Source: Longimycelium tulufanense (GTDB lineage Bacteria > Actinomycetota > Actinomycetes > Mycobacteriales > Pseudonocardiaceae). From it: a stretch of DNA of 64,000 bases. This document shows, piece after piece, positions 15,691 to 26,682 of this stretch (position 1 is its first letter; every line of letters starts with the position of its first letter). The position numbers were made by a program, and so were the translations under genes. The DNA is taken from NCBI RefSeq assembly GCF_014645795.1, contig NZ_BMMK01000025.1, positions 29,736-93,735 on the forward strand, read 5' to 3'. The notes under the pieces are model-generated. The model was not told where the DNA came from, ran no database searches, and saw only the letters and a list, made by a program, of their open reading frames with translations.

Positions 15691-16986
15691 GTGAGTAGCA
15701 CCCTGAGCGTGGCCCCGCCCACGGGACACGTGAACCGGCGGCGTGGCTTGGTGGCCGCATCCGTGGGCAACGCCCTGGAATGGTTCGACTGGAACGCTTA
15801 CGCGATCTTCGCGGGTTTCTTCGCGCCCCGGTTCTTCCCACCCGGCAACGAGACAACGGCGCTGCTCAGCACCCTTGCCATCTTCGCCGTCGGCTTCTTC
15901 TTCCGCCCGTTGGGCGGCGCACTGATCGCCGCGTTCACCGACCGGAAGGGTCGCCGCGCGGGGCTGCTGCTGTCGGTGTTGTTCATGGCCGGGGGAAGCC
16001 TGCTCATCGCCGTTTCGCCGACCTACGAGCGGATCGGACTGCTGGCCCCGGCCCTGTTGCTGCTCGCCCGGGTGGCGCAGGGCCTGTCGGCGGGCGGTGA
16101 GTACGCCGCCTCCGCGACCTATCTCGCCGAGCTGGCGCCTTCGAACCGGCGTGGCCTCTACTCGAGCTTCCTCTACCTGAGCGTCACGGTCGGCACCGTG
16201 GCCGCCTCCCTGCTCGCGACGGTGCTCACCGGAGTTCTCGGCAAGGAAGCGGTCGCCGAGTGGGGATGGCGCATCCCGTTCGCGATCGGTGCGCTGCTCG
16301 GGGTCTACGGCATGTACCTGCGGCGTGCACTGGGCGAGACCGAGGCATACGTGACGGGCAGGAACCGGCGGGTACCTCGGCCAACCGTGGAGGTGCTGCG
16401 CCGACACCCGTTCGACGCGTTGCGCGTCGTCGGCTTCACGGTCGGGGCCACAACCGCCTACTACACGTTCGCCGTCTACCTGCCCACCTACGCGCAGAAG
16501 GCACACGGAGTCTCGACGTCGGCGGCGTTGTGGGCCTCGGTTGCCGCGCAGCTCGTGATGTTGGTTGCGTTGCCGTTGCTCGGGATCATGTCCGACCGGA
16601 TCGGCCGACGCCCGCTGTTGATCATCTTCGCCGCCGGTTACGTGCTGCTTGTTGTGCCCTTGTTCTCCCTGCTTGGCCCCTCGGCGTGGTCGTTGTTCGC
16701 CGCAATGGCGATCGGGCTGCTGCTCTTCTCGTGCTATGGCGCGGTGGCGCCAACAGCGATGGCCGAGCTCTTCCCCACAGAGGTCCGGACAGCCGGGATC
16801 GGGCTGCCCTACGCGCTCGCCGTCGCCGCGTTCGGCGGCACTGCCCCGTACATCGTGGAATGGCTCAACTCGACCGGGCGCGACGGCTGGTACCCGTGGT
16901 ACCTCGCGACGCTGTGCCTGATCAGCCTTGGTGTCTACCTCGGCACCAGGGAGACCCGCACCACACGGTTGGAGACCATCCGCTGA
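15691..16986 (+). CDS. MFS transporter, metabolite:H+ symporter (MHS) family
   Basis: A 431-residue twelve-helix transporter. VGNALEWFDWNAYAIFAGFFAPRFFP is the MHS N-terminal signature seen in KgtP, ShiA and ProP; FFFRPLGGALIAAFTDRKGRR is motif A, and RVAQGLSAGGEYAAS precedes helix 5. It probably imports a dicarboxylate, aromatic acid or compatible solute with protons; the substrate cannot be assigned. GTG at 15691 is chosen because AGGAGG lies 4 bases before it; the frame is open far upstream through antisense of the previous gene. It is followed by the uvrA promoter region. Confidence 0.9.
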   Translation: MSSTLSVAPPTGHVNRRRGLVAASVGNALEWFDWNAYAIFAGFFAPRFFPPGNETTALLSTLAIFAVGFFFRPLGGALIAAFTDRKGRRAGLLLSVLFMAGGSLLIAVSPTYERIGLLAPALLLLARVAQGLSAGGEYAASATYLAELAPSNRRGLYSSFLYLSVTVGTVAASLLATVLTGVLGKEAVAEWGWRIPFAIGALLGVYGMYLRRALGETEAYVTGRNRRVPRPTVEVLRRHPFDALRVVGFTVGATTAYYTFAVYLPTYAQKAHGVSTSAALWASVAAQLVMLVALPLLGIMSDRIGRRPLLIIFAAGYVLLVVPLFSLLGPSAWSLFAAMAIGLLLFSCYGAVAPTAMAELFPTEVRTAGIGLPYALAVAAFGGTAPYIVEWLNSTGRDGWYPWYLATLCLISLGVYLGTRETRTTRLETIR

Positions 16987-17173
16987 GCAGCAGACCCAAG
17001 ATCGTCGTGGCTGGGACCACGCCCTCGCGGTGCGGCCGTCCGGCCTCCGGCGGTTCGTCCTGGCCCGGTCAGGTTGAGGCTGGTGATTCCCATGGTGCGA
17101 AAGAGGCTCATGGGGGTGAGGCGAAACCAGGTCCGAGATCGACTGGGGAAGACCGGACCCGTCCGCCCGGTTG
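16987..17173. other. Intergenic stretch between the MHS transporter and the uvrA promoter
   Basis: Together with the uvrA promoter and leader this makes a 304-base gap. I see no gene and no clear terminator for the transporter. Confidence 0.4.
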
Positions 17174-17196
17174 TTGTCAGAGAGCGGGCCTAGAGT
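17174..17196 (+). promoter_or_regulatory. PafBC / RecA-NDp-type DNA-damage promoter of uvrA
   Basis: TTGTCAGAG at 17174-17182, exactly eight bases, then TAGAGT at 17191-17196, matches the published RecA-NDp consensus TTGTCRGTG-N8-TAnnnT except for two bases of the weakly conserved end. In mycobacteria this motif is the PafBC-dependent, LexA-independent damage promoter, and uvrA belongs to that regulon. The predicted transcript start is near 17203, leaving a leader of about 88 bases. No LexA box is seen. Confidence 0.8.
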
Positions 17197-17290
17197 GGTC
17201 GTCGGCTGTCTGGGTCGGCTGCCGCGCGGTGCGCGCGGCTGACGACCCCCAACCCATCACACCGGACCTGATCCGAAGGGACCTGTCCCA

Positions 17291-20169
<2,879 letters not shown>

Positions 20170-20173
<4 letters not shown>

Positions 20174-20334
20174 CAGGGCGCAGGCTCGGACTCCAGTTCG
20201 TTAAGCGCGCGTTGGCCGAGAGACAGCACCTCGGCCAGACTCGTGCTCTCCAGGGAGAGCACGTAGTCCTCCTGGCTACCGAAGAGGAGCGTGGCGCGGT
20301 CGTTCTGCCGATCGACCTCGCACCGCACGGACAC
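20170..20334 (-). CDS. Small protein of unknown function (54 aa)
   Basis: Below the usual size cut-off, but the translation looks like a real folded protein: an initial charged strand, [17 protein letters not shown], then [18 protein letters not shown] and an amphipathic helix to QRALNELE. Codon third positions are GC-rich in this frame. GTG at 20334 is the first start after an in-frame stop; another GTG at 20328 follows GGGGTG. Its stop overlaps the last four bases of uvrA tail to tail. I do not recognise the family; small proteins of this kind often sit beside DUF397 and XRE genes in actinobacteria. Confidence 0.5.
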
Positions 20335-20342
20335 CCCGGCGC

Positions 20343-20468
20343 GTCACCAGCATCGGCGTGCGGGACTCCAAGAACCCGAGTGGTCCCGTCGTATCCTTCG
20401 GTCCCGCCGAGTGGGCGTCCTTCTTAGCCCCCGTACGGGCTGACCGCTACCAGCTTCCTCCGCCCTGA
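20343..20468 (+). pseudogene. C-terminal fragment of a DUF397 protein
   Basis: Reading VTSIGVRDSKNPSGPVV then SFGPAEWASFLAPVRADRY, this is the second half of the roughly 60-residue DUF397 domain, which ends in VRDSK(D/N)P and F(T/G)PAEWxxFL. The N-terminal half with the Trp-Arg-Lys-Ser-Ser and CVEVA motifs is missing from all three frames upstream, and no start codon fits. DUF397 proteins normally pair with an XRE/DUF5753 regulator; none is present. It is best read as a truncated relic. Confidence 0.7.
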
Positions 20469-20486
20469 GCCGGTTCCGGCACCGCC

Positions 20487-21545
20487 TCACAGTCTCGGCA
20501 GGGCCGCGGCAACCACATCACTCACCGTGGCCTTCCCATCCACTAGGCCAATCATTGTCCGCAGGAGCGGGAGGCGGGGCCAGGCACCCTCCAGGCGTTG
20601 GTCGACCAAACGTTTCGCCAGACGTGCGGCCGGCACACCTTCCACCGTCTGCTCCGCTGCCGCCATCTCGGCGAGCGCGGTGGTCGGTGCCTGCCCCGCT
20701 CCCACCCGGCTCCCGTAGATCTTGTTTCGGCCGGACATTCCCGTCACCTCAAGATCCCCGGCCCCGGCCAGCCCGTACGCCGTGCTGGCCTCCCCACCCA
20801 GGGCCTCGACCAGGAACACCATCTCGGTCACCGCTCGCGCGAACACCGCCCCCTTGAGGTTGTCCGACGGCTGATGACCGCCCTTGCTGAGCCCGTCCGT
20901 GATCCCCAACGCGATCGCGTACACGTTCTTCAGTGAGGAGCACAGCTCCACGCCGGTCTCGTCCTCGGTGGCATGGGCTCGGTATACATCCGTGCCCATT
21001 CGGGTCGCGTACCGCTGGGCGAGTGCGCGATCGGCACAGCCGAAAACCGCTGCGGTGGGCCGTCCTGCAGCAACCTCGGTGGCCAGACACGGCCCACCGA
21101 CCACGATGACCGGGACCGGCTCCCAACCCTGAGCCTGGATGGTGGCCTGTACCGCCTTGTGGAGCGGCCCCACCCGCCCTTCCGCGTTCGCCGCGAACCC
21201 CTTGCTCGTCAGCAGCAGGGCACGTACGCCGGTGAGGTAGGGGGTCGCCGCCGCCGTGGTGTCCACGACACCCGCCGAAGACGTCGAGAGGACCACCGTG
21301 TCGACGCCGTGCAGGGCTTCGGCGAACTCATCGCTGCGGTACAGGCGAACCCCGGCAGGAACCGGTACCCCCGTACGGGGGTGCGGTTGGCCGGCGGCGC
21401 ACGCGTCCAGGAGGTGCTCGTCGTAGGCGGTTCCCCACAACCGCACTTCCCAGCCGGCGGCGCGCAGCGGGGTGGCCAGTGCCGACCCCATCGCACCCGC
21501 CCCGAGGACGGCGACCGTCCCGGCCCCGTCACCCGTCTCGGTCAT
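20487..21545 (-). CDS. gpsA: NAD(P)H-dependent glycerol-3-phosphate dehydrogenase-like protein
   Basis: A 352-residue GpsA-family enzyme that reduces dihydroxyacetone phosphate to sn-glycerol-3-phosphate for phospholipid synthesis. VAVLGAGAMGSALATPL is the N-terminal GxGxxG nucleotide site; LLTSKGF, VVGGPCLATEVAAGRPTA and SSLKNVYAIALGITDGLSKG (catalytic Lys) are family landmarks, followed by NLKGAVFARAVTEM. Because actinobacteria usually have a separate housekeeping gpsA and this copy lies in an accessory stretch with divergent wording (GGPCLA instead of SGPSFA), it may be a paralog with a different substrate. ATG at 21545 follows GGGAG, which lies inside a hairpin. Confidence 0.82.
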   Translation of the reverse strand: MTETGDGAGTVAVLGAGAMGSALATPLRAAGWEVRLWGTAYDEHLLDACAAGQPHPRTGVPVPAGVRLYRSDEFAEALHGVDTVVLSTSSAGVVDTTAAATPYLTGVRALLLTSKGFAANAEGRVGPLHKAVQATIQAQGWEPVPVIVVGGPCLATEVAAGRPTAAVFGCADRALAQRYATRMGTDVYRAHATEDETGVELCSSLKNVYAIALGITDGLSKGGHQPSDNLKGAVFARAVTEMVFLVEALGGEASTAYGLAGAGDLEVTGMSGRNKIYGSRVGAGQAPTTALAEMAAAEQTVEGVPAARLAKRLVDQRLEGAWPRLPLLRTMIGLVDGKATVSDVVAAALPRL

Positions 21546-21547
21546 GT

Positions 21548-21576
21548 GGCTCCCTCGCTTCACTACACAGGGAGCC
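21548..21576 (-). terminator. Hairpin between the QacA-type pump and gpsA that covers the gpsA ribosome binding site
   Basis: AGGGAGCC and GGCTCCCT form a perfect 8-bp stem with a 13-base loop. In the leftward transcript the 3' arm contains the GGGAG ribosome binding site of the gpsA-like gene, so the hairpin could weaken its translation or act as a partial terminator after the pump gene. Confidence 0.5.
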
Positions 21577-21661
21577 TGCGGCCTGGCGCTTCGCCTCGCC
21601 AGTCGATCCCATGACGGGGTTCCGCCGGATGGCCGGGACGGGACCCAGCTTGCTGAGCAGG

Positions 21662-23248
21662 CTATGAATTGCTTGCCAGCGAGGTCATTTCCTCCTTCTC
21701 GGGCTGGTCCGCGGCCGGCTCCGTCTGCTCACCTGCCGATGTCGGGGGGACGTGCCGGAGCAGCACGGCAGACAGCGCCGAGGCCGCCAACACGATCACC
21801 GTGGCGGTGAAGGCCGCGACATGCAGTCCGTTGGTGAACGCGTCCCGAGCGGTGCGCAGCAGACCTGCGGCGAGCTGGTCGGGGAGCTGGGCCGCGGCCG
21901 CGACCGCCCCGCCGAGGGTGTCCCGCGCCGCCTCCGCGGCCGCCCCCGGGATCCCTTGAGGCAGGGAGACCTGTGCCCGGTAGATGGCGGTGGCGATGCT
22001 TCCGAAGATGGCCAGTCCCGCCGCGCCCCCGAACTCCTGGACGGTTTCCGACAGCGCGGCGGCCGCCCCGGCACGCTCCGGCGGTGCCGCCCCGACGACC
22101 ATGTCGATCCCGAGTACGACCAGCGGGGAGCAGCCCAGGTAGAACAGCATCTGCCCGGCCACCATGATCGCCAGGCTGCCCGGGCCCCCGGACAGGGCCA
22201 GCAGTGCCATTCCCGGGGCGGCGAGCAGGAGCCCAACGGCCGCGAGGATCCCCGGGCGGTACCGGCGGGCGAGCCGCGGCGCGCCCAGGAACCCGACGAC
22301 GACCGTCATCACCGGCGGGAGCGTCCACAGGCCCGCCTGCAGCGGCGTCAGCCCGAGCACGAGCTGCATGTACTGCGCAATGAGGAAACCAACGCCCGGC
22401 GCGATGAGCACGACGAGCATCAGCGTGACGATCGACGCGCTGAACTTCCTTATCCGGAACAGGTTCATGTCGAGCAGGGGATTGGCGAGCACGCGCTGCC
22501 GCCGGACGAACACCACGGCCAGCACGACCCCGGCGAGGAACGCCAGGACGGCCTCCGGTCCGAAACCGTATGCCGCGATCTCCTTGAGCCCGTAGATCAT
22601 GGCGATCACGGCGGCGAGGCACAGCACGGCGCTGAGCAGGTCGATCCGGCCGGGCGCGGGGTCCCGGTACTCGGGCAGCAACAGCGGTCCCGCCACGATC
22701 AGCACCGCCATGATCGGCACATTGAGCATGAAGACCGAGCCCCACCAGAAGTGCTCCAGCAGGATCCCACCGACGAGCGGCCCGATCGCCATACCGCCCA
22801 TGAAGCCGGTCATCCACACGCTGATGGCGACCGTGCGTTGCGCTGGGTCGTGGAACATGTTGCGGATCAGGGACATCGTCGAGGGCATCAGTGTCGCCCC
22901 CGCGACGCCCAGCAGCGCCCTCGCGGCGATGAGTGCGCCCGCCGTCGGTGCGTAGGCGGCCAGGAGCGAGACCAGCCCGAACGCCACCGTACCGATCAAC
23001 AGCAGCCGCCGCCGGCCGATGCGGTCGCCCAGCACGCCCATCGGAATGAGGAAACCGGCGACGAGGAAGCCGTAGATGTCGGTGATCCACAGCAACTGTG
23101 CGCTGCTGGGCTGCAGGTCGGCACTCAGCTTCGGCAACGCCAGGTGGAGCACGCTCATGTCGACGGCCAGCAACACCGTCGGCAGCATGAGAACGGCGAG
23201 CCCGGCCCATTCTCGCCGTCCCGCGCGGGACGGTGGGTCTGCGGTCAT
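21662..23248 (-). CDS. MFS drug efflux pump, DHA2 / 14-helix (QacA/SmvA) family
   Basis: A 528-residue proton antiporter with 14 predicted helices. LAVDMSVLHLALPKL has the membrane Asp of QacA-type pumps in helix 1, GDRIGRRRLLLIG is motif A, and MPSTMSLIRNMFHDPAQR with WMTGFMGGMAIGPLVGGILLE is motif C. SmvA and QacA export quaternary ammonium compounds and other cations. No regulator gene lies beside it, but an inverted repeat in front of the start may be a TetR-type site. The C-terminal tail after helix 14 is short and acidic. Start ATG at 23248. Confidence 0.9.
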   Translation of the reverse strand: MTADPPSRAGRREWAGLAVLMLPTVLLAVDMSVLHLALPKLSADLQPSSAQLLWITDIYGFLVAGFLIPMGVLGDRIGRRRLLLIGTVAFGLVSLLAAYAPTAGALIAARALLGVAGATLMPSTMSLIRNMFHDPAQRTVAISVWMTGFMGGMAIGPLVGGILLEHFWWGSVFMLNVPIMAVLIVAGPLLLPEYRDPAPGRIDLLSAVLCLAAVIAMIYGLKEIAAYGFGPEAVLAFLAGVVLAVVFVRRQRVLANPLLDMNLFRIRKFSASIVTLMLVVLIAPGVGFLIAQYMQLVLGLTPLQAGLWTLPPVMTVVVGFLGAPRLARRYRPGILAAVGLLLAAPGMALLALSGGPGSLAIMVAGQMLFYLGCSPLVVLGIDMVVGAAPPERAGAAAALSETVQEFGGAAGLAIFGSIATAIYRAQVSLPQGIPGAAAEAARDTLGGAVAAAAQLPDQLAAGLLRTARDAFTNGLHVAAFTATVIVLAASALSAVLLRHVPPTSAGEQTEPAADQPEKEEMTSLASNS

Positions 23249-23276
23249 AGCTCGACGCTAAGACCTCGACCACACT

Positions 23277-23297
23277 GGAGAACAAGTCGTTTTCTCC
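23277..23297. promoter_or_regulatory. Inverted repeat upstream of the efflux pump gene
   Basis: GGAGAA, a 9-base spacer, then TTCTCC, about 30 bases upstream of the pump start. The size and position fit an operator for an unlinked repressor. Confidence 0.4.
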
Positions 23298-23517
23298 GGA
23301 TTGGACTGATCACCGCCAGATATGTGGTGAGTTGCACAACAAGGTCGAGATCAACAGCTGAGGATTCCGTCAGCGGTGCCATTGTTGCTCGCCGTGCGCG
23401 GAGACAGCATCGCAACGGGAGGTGGCCACCCTCCGTGGGCGAGTGGCTACTCCGGACACAGCGGCCCCGGGCCGATCATCTACCGGGCCTGGGGCCACTT
23501 CCTTGCAAGCGCGCTCG

Positions 23518-24948
23518 CTACCGCGCCGCAAGCCTGCGCTGGCGAAGCCACCCGCTCAGCGCCAGCGCACCGGCGACCACCGCGGTCGTCACCAGCTGCA
23601 CGCGCGTCTCCTCATTCATCCCCATCAGCACGAGCACCGCCCCGATTCCGGCCACCGACAGCCAGGTCAGGTAGGGATGCCACGGCATCCGTGCCACCAG
23701 CTTCTCCGGTGCCTCGCGTTCCAGGCGCCGCCGCAACCGCAACTGCGACACCGCGGTGAAAGCCCAGACCACCAAAGTCGCCCCACCAACGGCATTGAGC
23801 AGCCACCGGAACACCGTGTCCGGCCACCAATAGGCGAGCAGCACCGTGAAGAACCCGAACGCGGAGGACGCGAGCACCGCCCTGCGCGGCACGCCCGCGG
23901 TCACCCCGGCAAGCACCCGCGGTCCCTGCCCGCGCCGCACCAACGAGAACGCCATCCGGGAGGACCCGTAGATGTTGGCGTTGATCGCCGAGAGCAGTGC
24001 GATCAGAACGACCACGTTCATGATCTGGCCCGCCCCGGGAATCTGGAGGCGGTCCAGCACCGCGACATACGGGCCGGCGTTCTTCAGTTCCGACGCGTTC
24101 CACGGCAGCAGCGTGACGATCACCGCCATCGAGCCGACGTAGAACACCAGGATCCGCCAGATCGCCGAGCGCACCGCCTTACCGACCGCCTCCGAGGGGC
24201 GCTCGGACTCGGCCGCGGCGATGGTCACCGTCTCCAGCCCGGCGTAGGCGGCGACGGCGGTCAGCAGGCCGGCCACGAACCCGCCCGTTCCGTTCGGGAA
24301 CAGCCCGCCGTCACCGGTGAGGTGGGACAGCCCCGGTGCCGGGGTCCCCGGCAGCACACCGAGGATCGCCAGCGACCCCAGGACCAGGAAGAACACGATC
24401 GCGCCGATCTTCAGCGCGGCGAACCAGAACTCCGCCTCGCCGAAATTGCGCACCGCGGCCAGGTTGGTGCCGCAGAACACGATCATGATGAGCAGGATCC
24501 ACGCCCACGGCGGCACCATCGGCACCCAGCCGTGCACGATCTCCGCGGCGCCGATGGCCTCGATCCCCACCCCGACGACCAGCAGCGACCAGTACATCCA
24601 CCCGCTGGTCAGACCGGCCCACGGGCCGATCGCCCGCTCGGCGTAGACCGAGAACGACCCGGCGGCGGGTGCGGCCGCGGACATCTCGCCCAGGATCCGC
24701 ATCATCAGCATCACCAGGCCACCGGCGAGCAGGTAGCCCAGCACGATCGACGGCCCGGCCGCGGCGATACCGGCACGGGAGCCCACGAACAGGCCCGCAC
24801 CGATGACCCCGCCCAGCGCGATCATGGCGAGGTGCCGCTGCCGGAGGCCGTGCCCCAGTAGGCGGCTACCGTCATCGACCCCGGTACGGGTGGGCTCCGC
24901 CGCGGCCGGGCGGGCGTCGGTCGGTGTTGGTCCAGGAGGCGCGGACAT
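23518..24948 (-). CDS. Amino acid permease, APC superfamily (AAT family)
   Basis: A 476-residue twelve-helix permease. LRQRHLAMIALGGVIGAGLFVGSR is the AAT-family entrance to helix 1 with the unwound GxGLF substrate loop; MMRILGEMSAAAPAAGSFSVYAERAIGPWAGL and AAAESERPSEAVGKAVRS are family signatures, as in GabP, AnsP and ProY. It should import an amino acid with protons. I placed the start at ATG 24948 after GGGGTCA rather than ten codons upstream. Downstream of it lies the 0.3 kb gap before the efflux pump; upstream is an 820-base empty region. Confidence 0.88.
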   Translation of the reverse strand: MSAPPGPTPTDARPAAAEPTRTGVDDGSRLLGHGLRQRHLAMIALGGVIGAGLFVGSRAGIAAAGPSIVLGYLLAGGLVMLMMRILGEMSAAAPAAGSFSVYAERAIGPWAGLTSGWMYWSLLVVGVGIEAIGAAEIVHGWVPMVPPWAWILLIMIVFCGTNLAAVRNFGEAEFWFAALKIGAIVFFLVLGSLAILGVLPGTPAPGLSHLTGDGGLFPNGTGGFVAGLLTAVAAYAGLETVTIAAAESERPSEAVGKAVRSAIWRILVFYVGSMAVIVTLLPWNASELKNAGPYVAVLDRLQIPGAGQIMNVVVLIALLSAINANIYGSSRMAFSLVRRGQGPRVLAGVTAGVPRRAVLASSAFGFFTVLLAYWWPDTVFRWLLNAVGGATLVVWAFTAVSQLRLRRRLEREAPEKLVARMPWHPYLTWLSVAGIGAVLVLMGMNEETRVQLVTTAVVAGALALSGWLRQRRLAAR

Positions 24949-25769
24949 GTGGTGACCCCAACGATGGAAAGTGCTCATTCGAAGCGCCCGAATAACGCAC
25001 GCGTGCGACGTGCGTCGGGATTCGGGCTACTGTTCCCTACGGTGCCCGGAGAAATAGCCGTTCGTGCTTTGCGGCGATCTCGTGGGCCGACCGGCTCACG
25101 ACGAGTTACCGGCAACGACCCGCATGAGCGGGAGAAAATCTTCCGGCCCCGCGGCCCCGCTTGTGTTCGGGCTCGCCACCCGCGGGGCGGGCAGTGGAAG
25201 CTCGACCCATACCCCGTGCGCTCCCAGATAGTGAGACGCGACTGGTCGTGGGCGGGGCTGGGTTTCGGGCATGACCGCCACCGTACCTGACGCATCTGCG
25301 CCCTCGAGCAGGATCTTCCTCACTCCTGTCCCGGATTGTGAGAGCAGTGTTCGGATCCGACGCGATGACGGGCAATGATCGCGCTGCCGGTTCGCGTGAC
25401 AACTTTCAGTAGTTTTGTCGAGCGATCGCCCAACGGCGTGCATTGCGCTCGGTTCGTTTCCTCCACATCAGGTTCGGCGTTCGGCTGCCTCGCCCTGCGT
25501 CCACCGGGACGCTCCGCTCGGCAGCGATTGGCCGCTTTCCGGCGTGACACGTTCCAGTACGGTCAGTGACCGAAGTTGATCGCCGCGGAGGGTACGTATT
25601 CACGCCAGTGGTCGAAGCCTTTCCGTTGTCACCCCAGACCCAGCCGCCGCCAAACGCCGAAAGGCGTTGCACCGTACGGACAACCACGCAACCGAGGGGC
25701 TCGTCATGCCATGCCTCGGGGGTCCCTCGCGACGCAAAGGACGCAGTCCGTAGGACCGGAGGGAGTCAC
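24949..25769. other. 820-base intergenic region before the RTX genes; no supported gene
   Basis: The largest gene-free stretch of the accessory region. It is divergent, so it should hold the promoter of the permease and that of the RTX pair. Frames here are short and unlike known families; a 35-codon frame from ATG 25270 lacks a ribosome binding site. The last 200 bases contain CGCCGAAAGGCGTTG and similar short dyads but no riboswitch I can identify. A long leader for the first RTX gene is possible. Confidence 0.45.
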
Positions 25770-26594
25770 ATGAAGGTTCTGTCCCGCGCCCTGATGGTGG
25801 GCGCAAGCGCATGCCTGCAGTTTCCGCTCCTCGCCGCGACCGGCCAGGCGGCCGGGGCACTGCCCGCGGCGCCGACCAGCGGCGAGACGCTGGTGGTCAA
25901 GGCCGGCACCGAGATCGTGGTCGTGGCGTCCCCGAACGTCGCCAACGACATCACGATCTTCCAGGTCGGCGACCGCTACTGGGTGAGCGACCGCAACGCG
26001 GCCACCAAGGTCAGCGGCGAGTGCACGCTGACCGGCAACCAGGCGAGCTGTCCCGCCGCGAACACGACCGCCATCATCGTCCACGTCGGCAACATGAACG
26101 ACGTCGTCTTCGCGAACATCAACCTCCCCGGCATGACCATCTTCGGCGCTGCCGGCAACGACCACCTCGTGGGCGGCGAGGCGAACGACACGCTCAGCGG
26201 CGGCCCGGGCGACGACACCCTGGTGGGCGGCTCCGGGAACGACACGATCGACGGCGACGAGGGCAACGACGACCTGTCCGGAGGCCCCGGCAACGACACG
26301 CTCAACGGTGGACAGGGACGCGACGTTCTCTCCGGCGGCAACGGGAACGACACCCTCGAAGGTGCCGACAATGCCGACGAGCTCAACGGCGGTCCCGGGA
26401 ACGACTTCCTTGACGGCGGCGCCGGCAACGACCGTCTGGTCGGGAGTGCGGGCTTCGACAGCCATCTCGGCGGGCCGGGGCACGACCGCATCGACGCGGT
26501 GGACGGGGTGTCCCGCAACGACCGGGTCGACGGCGGCCACGACCGGGACGCCTGCGCCGCGGACCGTGGCGACTTCGTCACCAACTGCCCCTGA
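25770..26594 (+). CDS. Secreted calcium-binding RTX-repeat protein (copy 1)
   Basis: A 274-residue exported protein. A signal peptide covers about residues 1-28 (SRALMVGASACLQFPLLAA then GQAAGA). Residues 30-125 form a small beta-rich domain with one Cys pair (GECTLTGNQASCP). From about 128 to 250 there are roughly twelve tandem nonapeptides of the GGxGNDxLx type, for example GNDTLNGGQ and GNDFLDGGA, which fold into a calcium-filled parallel beta-roll. It ends in [13 protein letters not shown], which is nearly the same as the end of the next gene. There is no T1SS locus, so export is by Sec. GGAGGGA precedes ATG. Role unknown. Confidence 0.85.
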   Translation: MKVLSRALMVGASACLQFPLLAATGQAAGALPAAPTSGETLVVKAGTEIVVVASPNVANDITIFQVGDRYWVSDRNAATKVSGECTLTGNQASCPAANTTAIIVHVGNMNDVVFANINLPGMTIFGAAGNDHLVGGEANDTLSGGPGDDTLVGGSGNDTIDGDEGNDDLSGGPGNDTLNGGQGRDVLSGGNGNDTLEGADNADELNGGPGNDFLDGGAGNDRLVGSAGFDSHLGGPGHDRIDAVDGVSRNDRVDGGHDRDACAADRGDFVTNCP

Positions 26595-26682
26595 CGGGTC
26601 TCCTCCTGCCGGCCTGAGTGACCGGCCCAGCCGGCGGTGAGCGACCAACCGATCGGTCCAGAAAGGACAAGTGAGGAACGAC

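Noticed and set aside
16987..17290. Search for a LexA SOS box before uvrA
   Set aside because: No GAACnnnnGTTC-type palindrome is present; only the PafBC motif fits.
21752..23674. 640-residue frame opposite the efflux pump
   Set aside because: Arg/Gln/His-rich shadow; the pump on the other strand has clear motifs.
25270..25377. 35-codon frame from an ATG in the gap before the RTX genes
   Set aside because: No ribosome binding site, no overlap with a gene and no recognisable sequence.
25406..25687. Minus-strand peptide containing GRGSRTPNL, which resembles false proteins translated from tRNA genes
   Set aside because: I looked for a tRNA acceptor stem and TTCRANYC loop there and found none.
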